DNA from: Lacinutrix sp. MedPE-SW
GTDB lineage: Bacteria > Bacteroidota > Bacteroidia > Flavobacteriales > Flavobacteriaceae
DNA length: 64,000 nucleotides
NCBI RefSeq assembly: GCF_001874145.1
Contig: NZ_MPCX01000005.1
Location: 62,001-126,000 of the forward strand
Reading direction: 5' to 3'
The notes under the pieces were generated by a model that saw only the letters and a program-made list of their open reading frames with translations, did no database searches and was not told the DNA's origin. The position numbers and the translations under genes were made by a program. Positions 27,970 through 36,915 of the stretch are shown here, piece by piece. The number at the start of each line of letters is the position of its first letter. Position 1 is the stretch's first letter.

Positions 27970-28896
27970 TTATCTTTGGCTACTCCTTTTAAATATTCGA
28001 TAAAAATATAAACGTAGAGGAAGTGTTTTTTTAAATACAGTCCATTTTAATTTTTGAAATTTACTAAAATTAAGTTTAGCACAAATTTTGTTAAATAAAT
28101 TATACTCCTTATAATTCGCGGAAATTTGCACGAAATAATGAATAATACTTTTCGAAATAAGTTTTTTTTCCTTTAAATTATCAAGTACTAAAAGTATTGC
28201 ATTAATGTAAGATTCTACTCGAATTGGATTAATATTATAAAATTCGCCAGTATTGGAGTTTTGATGCTTCCTATTAAAGTATAAAACATCCTTTATTATT
28301 ATTCCCTTAAAGCCATTACTAATAATTTTTATATAACACTCCCATTCCTCTGCATAATGTAGATCTTCATTAAAGCGGATTTTACTAAAACATTCTTTCT
28401 TCCATAATACTGTGCATGAGGCTAAGCCTATTTTTCCTGTTACTATGTCTTTTAAATTGGTTTTATCAATCAAATCTATTATTTCAGTTTTTGTATTTTG
28501 AAATTTAGGTTTTTCTTTAAAAAAAGATTGTTTTTGGTAGTGACAAAATTCAACTTTATTTTTTTTAATTTCATTATGGGCTATTTCTAAAATATTAGAA
28601 TGAACCATATCATCATCATCAAAAAAAATAATATAATCACCTTTAGCTAAATCTAATCCGCAATTGCGGCTACCGCATAATCCTTTTTTATATTTTTTTG
28701 TTCTTTTTATATATTTAAACCTATTATCTTCTTTTAATAAATTTGAAATAACTTCTTCTGTATTATCTGTTCCTCCATCATCAATAATTAAACACTCCCA
28801 AGCTTTAAATGTTTGTACACTTATACTATTTAACATCTCTAGAATAAAATGTTCTCGATTATAAGTTGCCATTATTATAGTTATAGTTGGCTTCAT
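27970..28896 (-). CDS. Glycosyltransferase family 2
   Basis: 308 aa GT-A enzyme: ITIIMATYNREHFILEMLNSI, ECLIIDDGGTDNTEEVI, GSRNCGLDLAKGDYIIFFDDDDMVH (metal site) and LHYAEEWECYIKIISNG near the catalytic base. It shares one base with the preceding GT2 stop. The coding strand is very A-rich, like its neighbours up to about 33.8 kb. Donor unknown. Confidence 0.9.
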   Translation of the reverse strand: MKPTITIIMATYNREHFILEMLNSISVQTFKAWECLIIDDGGTDNTEEVISNLLKEDNRFKYIKRTKKYKKGLCGSRNCGLDLAKGDYIIFFDDDDMVHSNILEIAHNEIKKNKVEFCHYQKQSFFKEKPKFQNTKTEIIDLIDKTNLKDIVTGKIGLASCTVLWKKECFSKIRFNEDLHYAEEWECYIKIISNGFKGIIIKDVLYFNRKHQNSNTGEFYNINPIRVESYINAILLVLDNLKEKKLISKSIIHYFVQISANYKEYNLFNKICAKLNFSKFQKLKWTVFKKTLPLRLYFYRIFKRSSQR

Positions 28897-29912
28897 TACT
28901 TTTTAAAAAAAGAATATTTAATTAAAGTTTTAGCTATATTAAAATCTATAACATTATAAAAATTTATTCCAATTAATACAGATCTAAAAAAATTAAATTT
29001 CCTATCAGAGTTATACATATATACACTTAAAATACTTTCTAAAAATACTTTTTTTACTAATTTTTTATTTTTGAAATTCTGAAATTCTGAAATTTTATCT
29101 ATAAATCTATTTATAGTTTTTAAATTATTAGTTATCCAATCAAAACTGATTTTTTGATGTGTTAATATATTAGTTTGAAATGTTGATATAACTAAATAAT
29201 CTTTCTCTAATATTGACCTTGAAAAGTCATCAAACATTCTTTTAGTTTTTTTTACAAAAAGTTTATTTTTATTTTCATTGACGGATATACTATTCGTTAA
29301 ACTATTATCATGTAATCTATACCTATATAATTTTTTGTTTAATTGATAAAATTTGCTATGAAGCGAAGCTCTTAACCAAAAATCATAATCTTCTACCAAA
29401 AAAAGCTTTTCATTATATCCTTGATTTCTGACAAAAACTTCTTTTCTGTAGAGGAAACAAGACCCAATCTGATTCCCAAATAATATATTTTCTTTACTTT
29501 TATATAAAACCTCTCTTTTAAATAAACCATCCGAATATATCATATCAACATCGCTATATACTAAATCGGTATCATTATTTTTCATAGCTTTCAATAATTC
29601 TTCTATAGCATTAGCTTTATATAAATTATCATGACTTGTCCAACTCAGAAATAATCCGTTTGCCGCTTTGTGTCCTACATTTAAACTTGCAGGTAACTTT
29701 AAATTAGTTTTGTTATTAATTAATTTAACTCTATTATCTTTTTTTTTAAAGCTTTGAATTATCTCTAAAGTTTTATCTGTTGAACAATCATTTACTATTA
29801 TTAACTCAATATTTGAATAAGTTTGAGCTAAACAACTTTTAATAGAATCTGAAATAAATTTTTCCCCATTATATACTGGTAATACTATTGATATTAAATC
29901 TTTCTCTAACAT
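28896..29912 (-). CDS. Glycosyltransferase family 2
   Basis: 338 aa GT-A enzyme: ISIVLPVYNGEKFISDSI, ELIIVNDCSTDKTLEII, the SDVDMIYSDG metal region and LVEDYDFWLRASLHS. It resembles the GT2 at 31103-32125 in its N-terminal third, so the two are paralogues. Positions 29072-29095 contain three tandem 8-base copies (TGAAATTC, last copy TGAAATTT) inside the coding region; loss or gain of a copy would shift the frame. Donor unknown. Confidence 0.9.
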   Translation of the reverse strand: MLEKDLISIVLPVYNGEKFISDSIKSCLAQTYSNIELIIVNDCSTDKTLEIIQSFKKKDNRVKLINNKTNLKLPASLNVGHKAANGLFLSWTSHDNLYKANAIEELLKAMKNNDTDLVYSDVDMIYSDGLFKREVLYKSKENILFGNQIGSCFLYRKEVFVRNQGYNEKLFLVEDYDFWLRASLHSKFYQLNKKLYRYRLHDNSLTNSISVNENKNKLFVKKTKRMFDDFSRSILEKDYLVISTFQTNILTHQKISFDWITNNLKTINRFIDKISEFQNFKNKKLVKKVFLESILSVYMYNSDRKFNFFRSVLIGINFYNVIDFNIAKTLIKYSFFKK

Positions 29913-29917
29913 ATTAA

Positions 29918-31087
29918 TTAACTGTAACTATTTGTTAAAATGAGCTCTAACTTCTTGACATATGTAATAATATTATACTTTTTTATTCTTTCTAAATTAA
30001 TTTCACCTTCTTTTATTCTTTCTAATTTATTATTAGCTAATGTTTTCATTGCTAAATATATTTCTTCATCTTTATTATCAACTAAGTACGGAGAATCATT
30101 TAGTAAACCTATACAGCCTGGATGATTAGAACTTATGACTGGCAAACCAAATAACATATATTCCATTACTACATTTGGTGTACCTTCTATTAAAGATAAT
30201 AATATTCCAACATCCAAAATATTTAAAACATCAATAACATCTTCGTTAGTTAACAAGGTAACTTTATCTGTCATTTTAGAGTCTAATATTTGCTTCTCTA
30301 AATCATGGTAGATACCTCTAGATATTTCATCGTTTTCTTTATTTCCTTGTAAAATTAAGTGAATATTCTCATGAGTTTCACACAACTTTATAAAAATTTT
30401 TAATACCAAATCATGGTATTTAAAGCTTTTAAAATGTGCTATCATCCCAAAGACAATTGCTCCTTTTGGTATATTAAACTTTTGTTTAATTGTGGAAGCA
30501 TCTCGTTTTTGTTTTTTTAGAGTTATATATTGTGGCAAAAGATTGAACTTCTTTTTATTTAACTGATATTCATTTTTAAAAATGTCAAAACAATTTTCTG
30601 CATTACCAATTATACATGGCATATTGTTTACTGCAATATTCTCGAAAACATCCATTTTCAAAATATCTAGTCCTAATTGATGCCAAAAAGTATATTTTAC
30701 TGTTGGTAATAATTTGTATAAATAATATGCTATTTTAGATGGGAAATTTAAAAAAGGGATAATTACTTCATAATTTTCATTTTTTAAACCTTTTCTCAAT
30801 TTTAATAAATATTGAATAGACCATTTTAAACGTTTTAAGTTTTTAATTGAAAACTCTCTTCTTAAAATAATGTAAGGCGCTCCAAAATAATGAATATTTC
30901 TTATTCCTGTGTTAGCAAAAAAAATATTAAAATCTTCAGTTCGTTTTGGAGAAGAAGTAAATAAAACATCAACATTACAATCTTTATATTTTACTAAATA
31001 CTCTCCAAGACCAAGTGCTTGCCTTTCAGCTCCTCCTAAAGTTCCTGCTTGCAGTATTAATAAAATATTTTTTCTTTTAAACTCCAT
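29918..31087 (-). CDS. Glycosyltransferase family 4
   Basis: 389 aa GT-B enzyme. LLILQAGTLGGAERQALGLGE is the classical GT4 start; the donor domain has VFGMIAHFKSFKYHDLVLKI and the E-x7-E motif in SLIEGTPNVVMEYMLFGLPVISS. Donor unknown. It is spaced five and 15 bases from its neighbours. Confidence 0.92.
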   Translation of the reverse strand: MEFKRKNILLILQAGTLGGAERQALGLGEYLVKYKDCNVDVLFTSSPKRTEDFNIFFANTGIRNIHYFGAPYIILRREFSIKNLKRLKWSIQYLLKLRKGLKNENYEVIIPFLNFPSKIAYYLYKLLPTVKYTFWHQLGLDILKMDVFENIAVNNMPCIIGNAENCFDIFKNEYQLNKKKFNLLPQYITLKKQKRDASTIKQKFNIPKGAIVFGMIAHFKSFKYHDLVLKIFIKLCETHENIHLILQGNKENDEISRGIYHDLEKQILDSKMTDKVTLLTNEDVIDVLNILDVGILLSLIEGTPNVVMEYMLFGLPVISSNHPGCIGLLNDSPYLVDNKDEEIYLAMKTLANNKLERIKEGEINLERIKKYNIITYVKKLELILTNSYS

Positions 31088-31102
31088 CGATTATAATAAT
31101 TT

Positions 31103-32125
31103 TCAATTAAATAGTATTTTTATTCTCTCCTTAATCTTCTTCTTTGTAACATAAAAAAAATCTTCTACTGGTAATTTAAGCAAAGCTTTTAGTCTCCACT
31201 CTTTATTAATTCCTTTAAAACCATTTACAAAGTAAATATTATAAATTACTGCTCTTTTTGTTGTGTGTAAAATATTCTTTAATTCTTTTGAATTGAAAAC
31301 TTCACTTTTATTATTTAAACTTAATATTTTTTTTTGCCAACTAATAAATAATTGCAACTCTTTTATACTTATACTTCCTTTTCTTTGAATAAATTTAGAT
31401 AACATAACATCATTAAATTTACTTTCATCATATCTAATTTTTTTATACAGAAATAATTGAATTAATATGTCTCCTTGTTGTTGCATTTTTTTATACAACG
31501 TAGAAACTTGATTTTCATGGCTTCTGTAATAGTATAATATTTCAGGAATATTATAAAGTTTTCCACTCCATGCTATCCTAGACCAAAAGTCATAATCTTC
31601 AACATGAATTTTATCTTTATTAAACATAATACTTTTAACAGCAGTTGTTCGTAACATACAACACCCTAAACTCATTGGGCATTTAATTAACATTTGAGCT
31701 ACAATTGCATCATGATTTTTGCGATGCTTAATAATTGTATTATGACTACCAAAATATTGAACCCAACTACCACAAGCAATAATTTGTGGTTGGTTTTCTA
31801 AAACTTGAAGCTGTTTTTCGAATCTTGTTAGATTATTTATATCATCGCCATCCATTCTAGCAATATATTTTCCTCTAGCAAAACCGAAACCAAGGTTTAA
31901 ACTATGTATTAACCCTTTATTTTCTTCTTTTCTAACAATTTTAATTCTGTCTTCGTTATATGCCTCTACAATTTTAATTGTATCATCGGTTGAACAATCA
32001 TCTATAACCAATATTTCAAAATCCTGAATTGTTTGTTTTAATACAGAATCTAAAGCCTCTTTAATATATCTTTCGACATTATATACAGGTAAAACTACTG
32101 AAATAAGTGGCTGTTTAGGTTTCAT
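31103..32125 (-). CDS. Glycosyltransferase family 2
   Basis: 340 aa GT-A enzyme: ISVVLPVYNVERYIKEALDS, EILVIDDCSTDDTIKIV, GKYIARMDGDDINN (DxD-type metal site) and IHVEDYDFWSRIAWSG. Family-typical length with a basic C-terminal tail. Donor unknown. Confidence 0.92.
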   Translation of the reverse strand: MKPKQPLISVVLPVYNVERYIKEALDSVLKQTIQDFEILVIDDCSTDDTIKIVEAYNEDRIKIVRKEENKGLIHSLNLGFGFARGKYIARMDGDDINNLTRFEKQLQVLENQPQIIACGSWVQYFGSHNTIIKHRKNHDAIVAQMLIKCPMSLGCCMLRTTAVKSIMFNKDKIHVEDYDFWSRIAWSGKLYNIPEILYYYRSHENQVSTLYKKMQQQGDILIQLFLYKKIRYDESKFNDVMLSKFIQRKGSISIKELQLFISWQKKILSLNNKSEVFNSKELKNILHTTKRAVIYNIYFVNGFKGINKEWRLKALLKLPVEDFFYVTKKKIKERIKILFN

Positions 32126-32138
32126 TTAAAAAACTTAA

Positions 32139-33047
32139 TTATATTCTTCCTATCATTAGTAATAATAGGCTTTTAATTTTTCTAATGGGGTTATGTAGTG
32201 GATCTGCATAAATTGCCTTACATAAAAAATAAAGTTTTACTTTAAAATGTTTATTATTTTTTGAATGTTCAAACCTATTTAGGAAATAATTAGATTCATA
32301 ATCTTTAAAAAAAGCGTTAGAAAAATTATCTATTTCATAATTATTAGATTTCCTTCTTTTATAAGCTGCTTTCTTTGCGTAATAATGCCAATATCTTGCT
32401 TTAAAAATATTTTTATTCTCTGAAATACTATTCTCATGTATTCTATAGAGGTATAAATAATCATCCAAAAAAATATGATCACCTTGCTCCTCAAGCTTAT
32501 AATATAAATCTTGATCTACAGCTCGTTTCATTAAAGCATCTATGCCTAGAGTGTTATTATATGCATGGCTTTTAAAAGTCGCAAAATGTGTTAAAGCACC
32601 TTTTCCATGAGTTAGATACGATTTTCCTTTTGGCACTTTACTAGCATTAACTCCTTTGCTAATAACATTTAGATTTAAATCTACAAGTTCATAATTAGAG
32701 GTTATTAATGCAGCTTTTTTATAAGTTCTATGTGCATTTACCATAATTTCTAATGCGTTAGGCTTTATAGCATCATCCGGGTCTAAGAAGCCTAATATTT
32801 TTCCGCTTGCATATTCACAACATTTATTTTTAGAATATCCACAACCTCTATTTTTATCATTTTCAAATAGCTTAAAACGACTATCATTAGCTATTGTTTT
32901 CTTTATTACTTCTACAGAGTTATCGTTTGAACCGTCATCTACTATAATTACTTCCCAATTATTATAGTTTTGTTGTATTATACTATTATAACAATCAGTA
33001 AAAAAATGACCATTATTATAGTTTGCAATAAGTATTGAAAATAGCAT
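32139..33047 (-). CDS. Glycosyltransferase family 2
   Basis: 302 aa GT-A enzyme from ATG 33047 (TTG 33053 opens the frame two codons earlier and is less likely). Visible: FSILIANYNNGHFFTDCYNS, EVIIVDDGSNDNSVEVIK, GKILGFLDPDDAIKP and KRAVDQDLYYKLEEQGD, the catalytic-base region. Donor unknown. Confidence 0.9.
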   Translation of the reverse strand: MLFSILIANYNNGHFFTDCYNSIIQQNYNNWEVIIVDDGSNDNSVEVIKKTIANDSRFKLFENDKNRGCGYSKNKCCEYASGKILGFLDPDDAIKPNALEIMVNAHRTYKKAALITSNYELVDLNLNVISKGVNASKVPKGKSYLTHGKGALTHFATFKSHAYNNTLGIDALMKRAVDQDLYYKLEEQGDHIFLDDYLYLYRIHENSISENKNIFKARYWHYYAKKAAYKRRKSNNYEIDNFSNAFFKDYESNYFLNRFEHSKNNKHFKVKLYFLCKAIYADPLHNPIRKIKSLLLLMIGRI

Positions 33048-33058
33048 TGTCAATTATA

Positions 33059-33781
33059 TTAAATAGAACAACAATATTTATATTTTTCTGTAGTAATTAT
33101 CTTAACTTCCTTAAAACCAAAAAATGTTTCATGATAAATTATGATTCCTTTTTCTTTAAAGACAGATTGCAACTTATAAAAAGTATCTTTTTCTCCTTGT
33201 CGTTGATAATCATCTAATATAATTATGAATTCATGATTTGGACTCATTTTTTTAGCAATAGAGACTATATCATATCTTGAAAATCTTGGACTACCATGTG
33301 GTCCATCTACAACATACAAATCATAATTGTTTTGAATTTTAGACTCTAAATTTTCATAAACTTTTACTGGAAATTCATTAATATTTTTTTCGACTATAGG
33401 ACAAATTTCAATTTTAGACCTCTTTGACAAAGAGAACTGTAACTTAAATGCTGAAGACCAACTTTTATCTTGTTCTATTATTAGATGATTAGAGTTTGTT
33501 AAATAAAAATCTAAATAAGTCGAAATAAATTTTGATGATTCTCCTAAGCCCAATTCTAATACATTTAGTGGTTTATAGTCTTTTAAAACCCTATTCAATA
33601 TATAAAAAAAAGTGTAGTTGCCTGCCCATCTACCTATATTTAAAGAAAGGTCTTTAATGCCTTCTTGTCCTCTAATACTATCATGATATATTTGAGCCCA
33701 CTCTAACTCTTTAAGATATTTTAATTGTGAATACTGAAATTCCCTATTCTCTTTAATTATTTTTTTTATTTTATTAATCAT
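33059..33781 (-). CDS. Class I SAM-dependent methyltransferase-like protein
   Basis: 240 aa. Rossmann core with LNVLELGLGESSKFISTYL (motif I), NHLIIEQDKSWSSAF (acidic residue binding ribose), NYDLYVVDGPHGSPRFSRYD (catalytic-region Asp) and FIIILDDYQRQGE. The DDYQR segment is typical of a glycan-locus methyltransferase group. It overlaps the end of wzt by four bases. In systems such as E. coli O9a and Klebsiella O12, a terminal modification recognised by the Wzt C-terminal domain stops chain growth; a similar role here is a hypothesis from adjacency. Confidence 0.75.
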   Translation of the reverse strand: MINKIKKIIKENREFQYSQLKYLKELEWAQIYHDSIRGQEGIKDLSLNIGRWAGNYTFFYILNRVLKDYKPLNVLELGLGESSKFISTYLDFYLTNSNHLIIEQDKSWSSAFKLQFSLSKRSKIEICPIVEKNINEFPVKVYENLESKIQNNYDLYVVDGPHGSPRFSRYDIVSIAKKMSPNHEFIIILDDYQRQGEKDTFYKLQSVFKEKGIIIYHETFFGFKEVKIITTEKYKYCCSI

Positions 33782-35052
33782 AATTCATTTGAGACTTTAA
33801 AATTAAATAAAGCTTTACTTTGGTTTGTAGATACTAATACTCCATTACCATAATAATCACCTTCTTCTACTTCAAAGGAAAAAGCATTTTGAATCCAATC
33901 TGAAATTTCATTTTTCACTGTTATATATGTAGTAACATAATATTTTCCTTTATTAAGATTTAATTTATCGATTTTAAAAACCAATTTATTAACCACTTCA
34001 TCATCTGAATCACAATCTACTAAACTAGTACTTAACCAAGCTATTCTTTGTCCAAGATTATCATCTAATCTCAAATCCATTTGAACATCAATAAGTTTTG
34101 CTTGAACATTATTATCTAAAATAAAGGTCATTTTAAATGGTAAACCTGTTTGCGGTTTTACATCTTCATTCTTACCATTTACTTTAACCTCTTTTATTAA
34201 CAATTTCCCATTTCCTTTTCTATCATGAAAAACACTAATATTTGAATTGTTTTCAGAGCCTTCTAGATAAAAGTTCACAGCTTCTTCTACATCACCTTCA
34301 AATTCTGTTTTTCCGTTCTTTAAAACCAACGCACTAGTACACAAACTCTTTACAGCCGCCATATTATGACTCACAAACAACACCGTTCTACCTTCACCTC
34401 TACTAATATCCTGCATTTTACCAATCGCTTTTTTTTGGAATTCTGCATCACCAACTGCCAGCACCTCATCAATAACCAATATTTCTGGTTCTAAAAAGGC
34501 TGCTACTGCAAAGGCTAAACGCACAGTCATACCAGAACTGTAGCGTTTTACAGGAGTATCGATATAGCGCTCGCAACCAGAAAAGTCTATAATCTCATCT
34601 ATTTTAGAGGCTATTTCTTTTTTAGTCATTCCTAAAATGGCGCCATTTAAATAGATGTTTTCTCGTCCAGTCATTTCGCCATGAAATCCTGTTCCAACTT
34701 CTAGTAAAGAAGCTATTCGTCCTTTAGTCTTTATATTACCAGTGGTTGGTCCTGTAACTTTAGATAGTATTTTTAATAATGTAGATTTTCCTGCACCGTT
34801 TTTACCTATAATACCTAATACTTCACCTCGCTTAACTTCAAAATTAATGTCTTGTAGTGCCCAAACATAGTCGCTAGACCCTTTTGTACTACGGTCATTA
34901 CTTTCTCCAACTTTTAAATACGGATCTTCTTTACCACGAATTTTAGACCACCAACGGTTTAAATCATGGCTAATGGTGCCAGTACCAACGAGTCCCAAAC
35001 GGTATTGTTTAGAAATGTTGGTTGCCTTTAAAATGATGTCTTTATTGTTCAT
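33778..35052 (-). CDS. wzt: Polysaccharide ABC exporter ATPase with C-terminal Wzt domain
   Basis: 424 aa. ATPase of the Wzm/Wzt exporter that flips lipid-linked glycan across the inner membrane. The ABC domain (about 5-250) has Walker A GKNGAGKST at 83-91, signature YSSGMTVRLA, Walker B LVIDEVLAVGD and H-loop FVSHNM. Residues about 262-424 form a beta-rich C-terminal domain of the Wzt type that in homologues binds the glycan non-reducing end. The ABC half is less AT-rich than the C-terminal half, consistent with exchange of the specificity domain together with the neighbouring transferases. One base separates it from wzm. Confidence 0.94.
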   Translation of the reverse strand: MNNKDIILKATNISKQYRLGLVGTGTISHDLNRWWSKIRGKEDPYLKVGESNDRSTKGSSDYVWALQDINFEVKRGEVLGIIGKNGAGKSTLLKILSKVTGPTTGNIKTKGRIASLLEVGTGFHGEMTGRENIYLNGAILGMTKKEIASKIDEIIDFSGCERYIDTPVKRYSSGMTVRLAFAVAAFLEPEILVIDEVLAVGDAEFQKKAIGKMQDISRGEGRTVLFVSHNMAAVKSLCTSALVLKNGKTEFEGDVEEAVNFYLEGSENNSNISVFHDRKGNGKLLIKEVKVNGKNEDVKPQTGLPFKMTFILDNNVQAKLIDVQMDLRLDDNLGQRIAWLSTSLVDCDSDDEVVNKLVFKIDKLNLNKGKYYVTTYITVKNEISDWIQNAFSFEVEEGDYYGNGVLVSTNQSKALFNFKVSNEL

Positions 35053-35053
35053 A

Positions 35054-35929
35054 TTAAACCGTATCTATAAAACTTTTCTCAGTTTTATTAAAAATAATTA
35101 GTCCTACTAGAAAAACAACAATACTAATTATTGCTGCATAAAGAAAACTTGCTATTGAAAATTCACCAACACCTAAAGTCATATATCTAAATAATTCTAT
35201 AATAGTGGTCATAGGATTGTATTCAACTAACCATGAGTATTCTGGCAGTTGCGATTTAAAATAGGATAATGGATACATGACAGCCGAACCGTACATTAAT
35301 AACTGTACACCAAAACTTACTAAAAACGTTAAATCTCTATACTTCGTGGTCATAGAAGATAAAATCATTCCAAAACCTAAACCAAATAAACCCATAAAAA
35401 TAATAAGAAAAGGCAATAACAATAATGCGGTTTGTGGTACTGCGTTTGCTGCTTTATCTGTAAAAAAAACAAAATAAATATAGAAACTTATAAATACTAG
35501 TAGCTGAATTCCGAATTTTAATAATTTAGAAAACACAACAGATAATGGTGTGATAACTCTTGGAAAATACACTTTTCCAAAAATATTTTGGTTCGCTTTA
35601 AAAGTATCACTCGTTCCTGTTAAACAGGCACTAAAATAATTCCATGAGGTAATACCGGCTAAATTAAATAAAAACGAAGGCACTCCTACTCCCGTTGGGA
35701 TGGAAGCTAAATTATTAAAAATTAAGGTAAAGATTACCGAGGTAAATAAGGGCTGAATAAAATACCACAAAGGACCTAATATAGTTTGCTTGTATTGAGT
35801 GATGATATCTCTTTTTACAAACAGAAAAAGTAAATCGCGATAACGCCAAATTTCTTTAAAATTTAAATTTATTAAATTTCGTTTTGCAGAAATTATATAT
35901 AACCAATCTTGTGTATCACTAGTTTTCAC
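35054..35929 (-). CDS. wzm: Polysaccharide ABC exporter permease
   Basis: 291 aa ABC-2 type permease with six hydrophobic segments: FKEIWRYRDLLFLFVKRDI (amphipathic interface helix), YKQTILGPLWYFIQPLF, SWNYFSACLTGTSDTFKANQ, VYFPRVITPLSVVFSKL and YNPMTTIIELFRYMTLG. It partners with the ATPase encoded immediately downstream. Translation starts at GTG 35929, 11 bases inside the preceding epimerase gene. Confidence 0.94.
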   Translation of the reverse strand: MKTSDTQDWLYIISAKRNLINLNFKEIWRYRDLLFLFVKRDIITQYKQTILGPLWYFIQPLFTSVIFTLIFNNLASIPTGVGVPSFLFNLAGITSWNYFSACLTGTSDTFKANQNIFGKVYFPRVITPLSVVFSKLLKFGIQLLVFISFYIYFVFFTDKAANAVPQTALLLLPFLIIFMGLFGLGFGMILSSMTTKYRDLTFLVSFGVQLLMYGSAVMYPLSYFKSQLPEYSWLVEYNPMTTIIELFRYMTLGVGEFSIASFLYAAIISIVVFLVGLIIFNKTEKSFIDTV

Positions 35930-36911
35930 TTAAATTGTCTTTAAAATAATCCCAAGTTTCTTTTAAACCTTCAACAGTATCATACTTAGGTTTATAACCT
36001 ATAATCCGTTCAGCTTTGCTTATATCTGCCAAAGAGTCTTTTACATCTCCTAAACGCTTAGGCCCAAACTTAACTTCGGTAGGCTTATTTGATAAAACAC
36101 CTAAGGTCTCCCACAATTTAATAATACTAATACGATCATTACAAGCAATATTAAATACTTCATTTTTTGCTTCTGCAGAAGCGAAAAAACTTTTAATATT
36201 ACCTTGTACTGCATTTGAAACATAGGTAAAGTCTCTAGTTTGAGAACCGTCTCCATTAATAGTCGCTGGTACATTATCTATCAAAGCTTTCATAAACAGA
36301 GGCACTACCGCTGCATAAGCACCATTAGGATTTTGCTTAGGTCCAAAAACATTAAAATAGCGAAGTCCAATAGTGTCTGTATTATAAGTTTTACCAAACA
36401 CATCTGCATACAACTCGTTTACATACTTTGTTACTGCATAAGGCGATAATGGGCTACCAATAGAAGACTCCACTTTAGGCAATATAGTACTATCGCCATA
36501 TGTTGAACTTGAAGCCGCATAAACCATTCGCCTTACAGTGGTATTTTCTTTTAATGCAATTAACATGTTTAAAAAACCCGTAACATTAACAGCATTAGAT
36601 GTTGCAGGATCATCTATAGATCTTGGCACAGAGCCTAGGGCTGCTTGATGACTTACATAATCTATATCTTGCATTGCAGTTTTACAAGTTTTTAAATCTC
36701 TAATATCTCCCTCTATAAATTCAAAATTAGTTGATTTTGAAAATGCTTCTAAATTAGTTTTAAAACCTGTTGACAAATTATCTAAAACGCGTACTTTTTT
36801 TGCATTATGCTTTAATAAATAAGCAACTATATGAGACCCTATAAATCCTGCGCCTCCAGTTACTAAAAACTGAAATTTTGATAAATCTTCTGTATGATAT
36901 TTATAACTCAA
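35919..36911 (-). CDS. NAD-dependent UDP-sugar 4-epimerase (WbpP/TviC-like SDR)
   Basis: 330 aa extended SDR: LVTGGAGFIGSHIVAYLL (NAD-binding GxxGxxG), DNLSTG, EGDIRD, SHQAALGSVPRSIDDP, SSTYGDS, the catalytic YAVTK (Tyr-x3-Lys), GLRYFNVFGPKQNP and GDGSQTRDFTYV. The HQAALGSVPRSI and FNVFGPRQ-type runs match UDP-GlcNAc/GlcNAcA C4-epimerases, giving a UDP-GalNAc-type donor. Start is TTG 36911, since no ATG precedes the glycine loop. It lies four bases after the Wzc-like gene. Confidence 0.9.
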   Translation of the reverse strand: MSYKYHTEDLSKFQFLVTGGAGFIGSHIVAYLLKHNAKKVRVLDNLSTGFKTNLEAFSKSTNFEFIEGDIRDLKTCKTAMQDIDYVSHQAALGSVPRSIDDPATSNAVNVTGFLNMLIALKENTTVRRMVYAASSSTYGDSTILPKVESSIGSPLSPYAVTKYVNELYADVFGKTYNTDTIGLRYFNVFGPKQNPNGAYAAVVPLFMKALIDNVPATINGDGSQTRDFTYVSNAVQGNIKSFFASAEAKNEVFNIACNDRISIIKLWETLGVLSNKPTEVKFGPKRLGDVKDSLADISKAERIIGYKPKYDTVEGLKETWDYFKDNLSEN

Positions 36912-36915
36912 TGTT

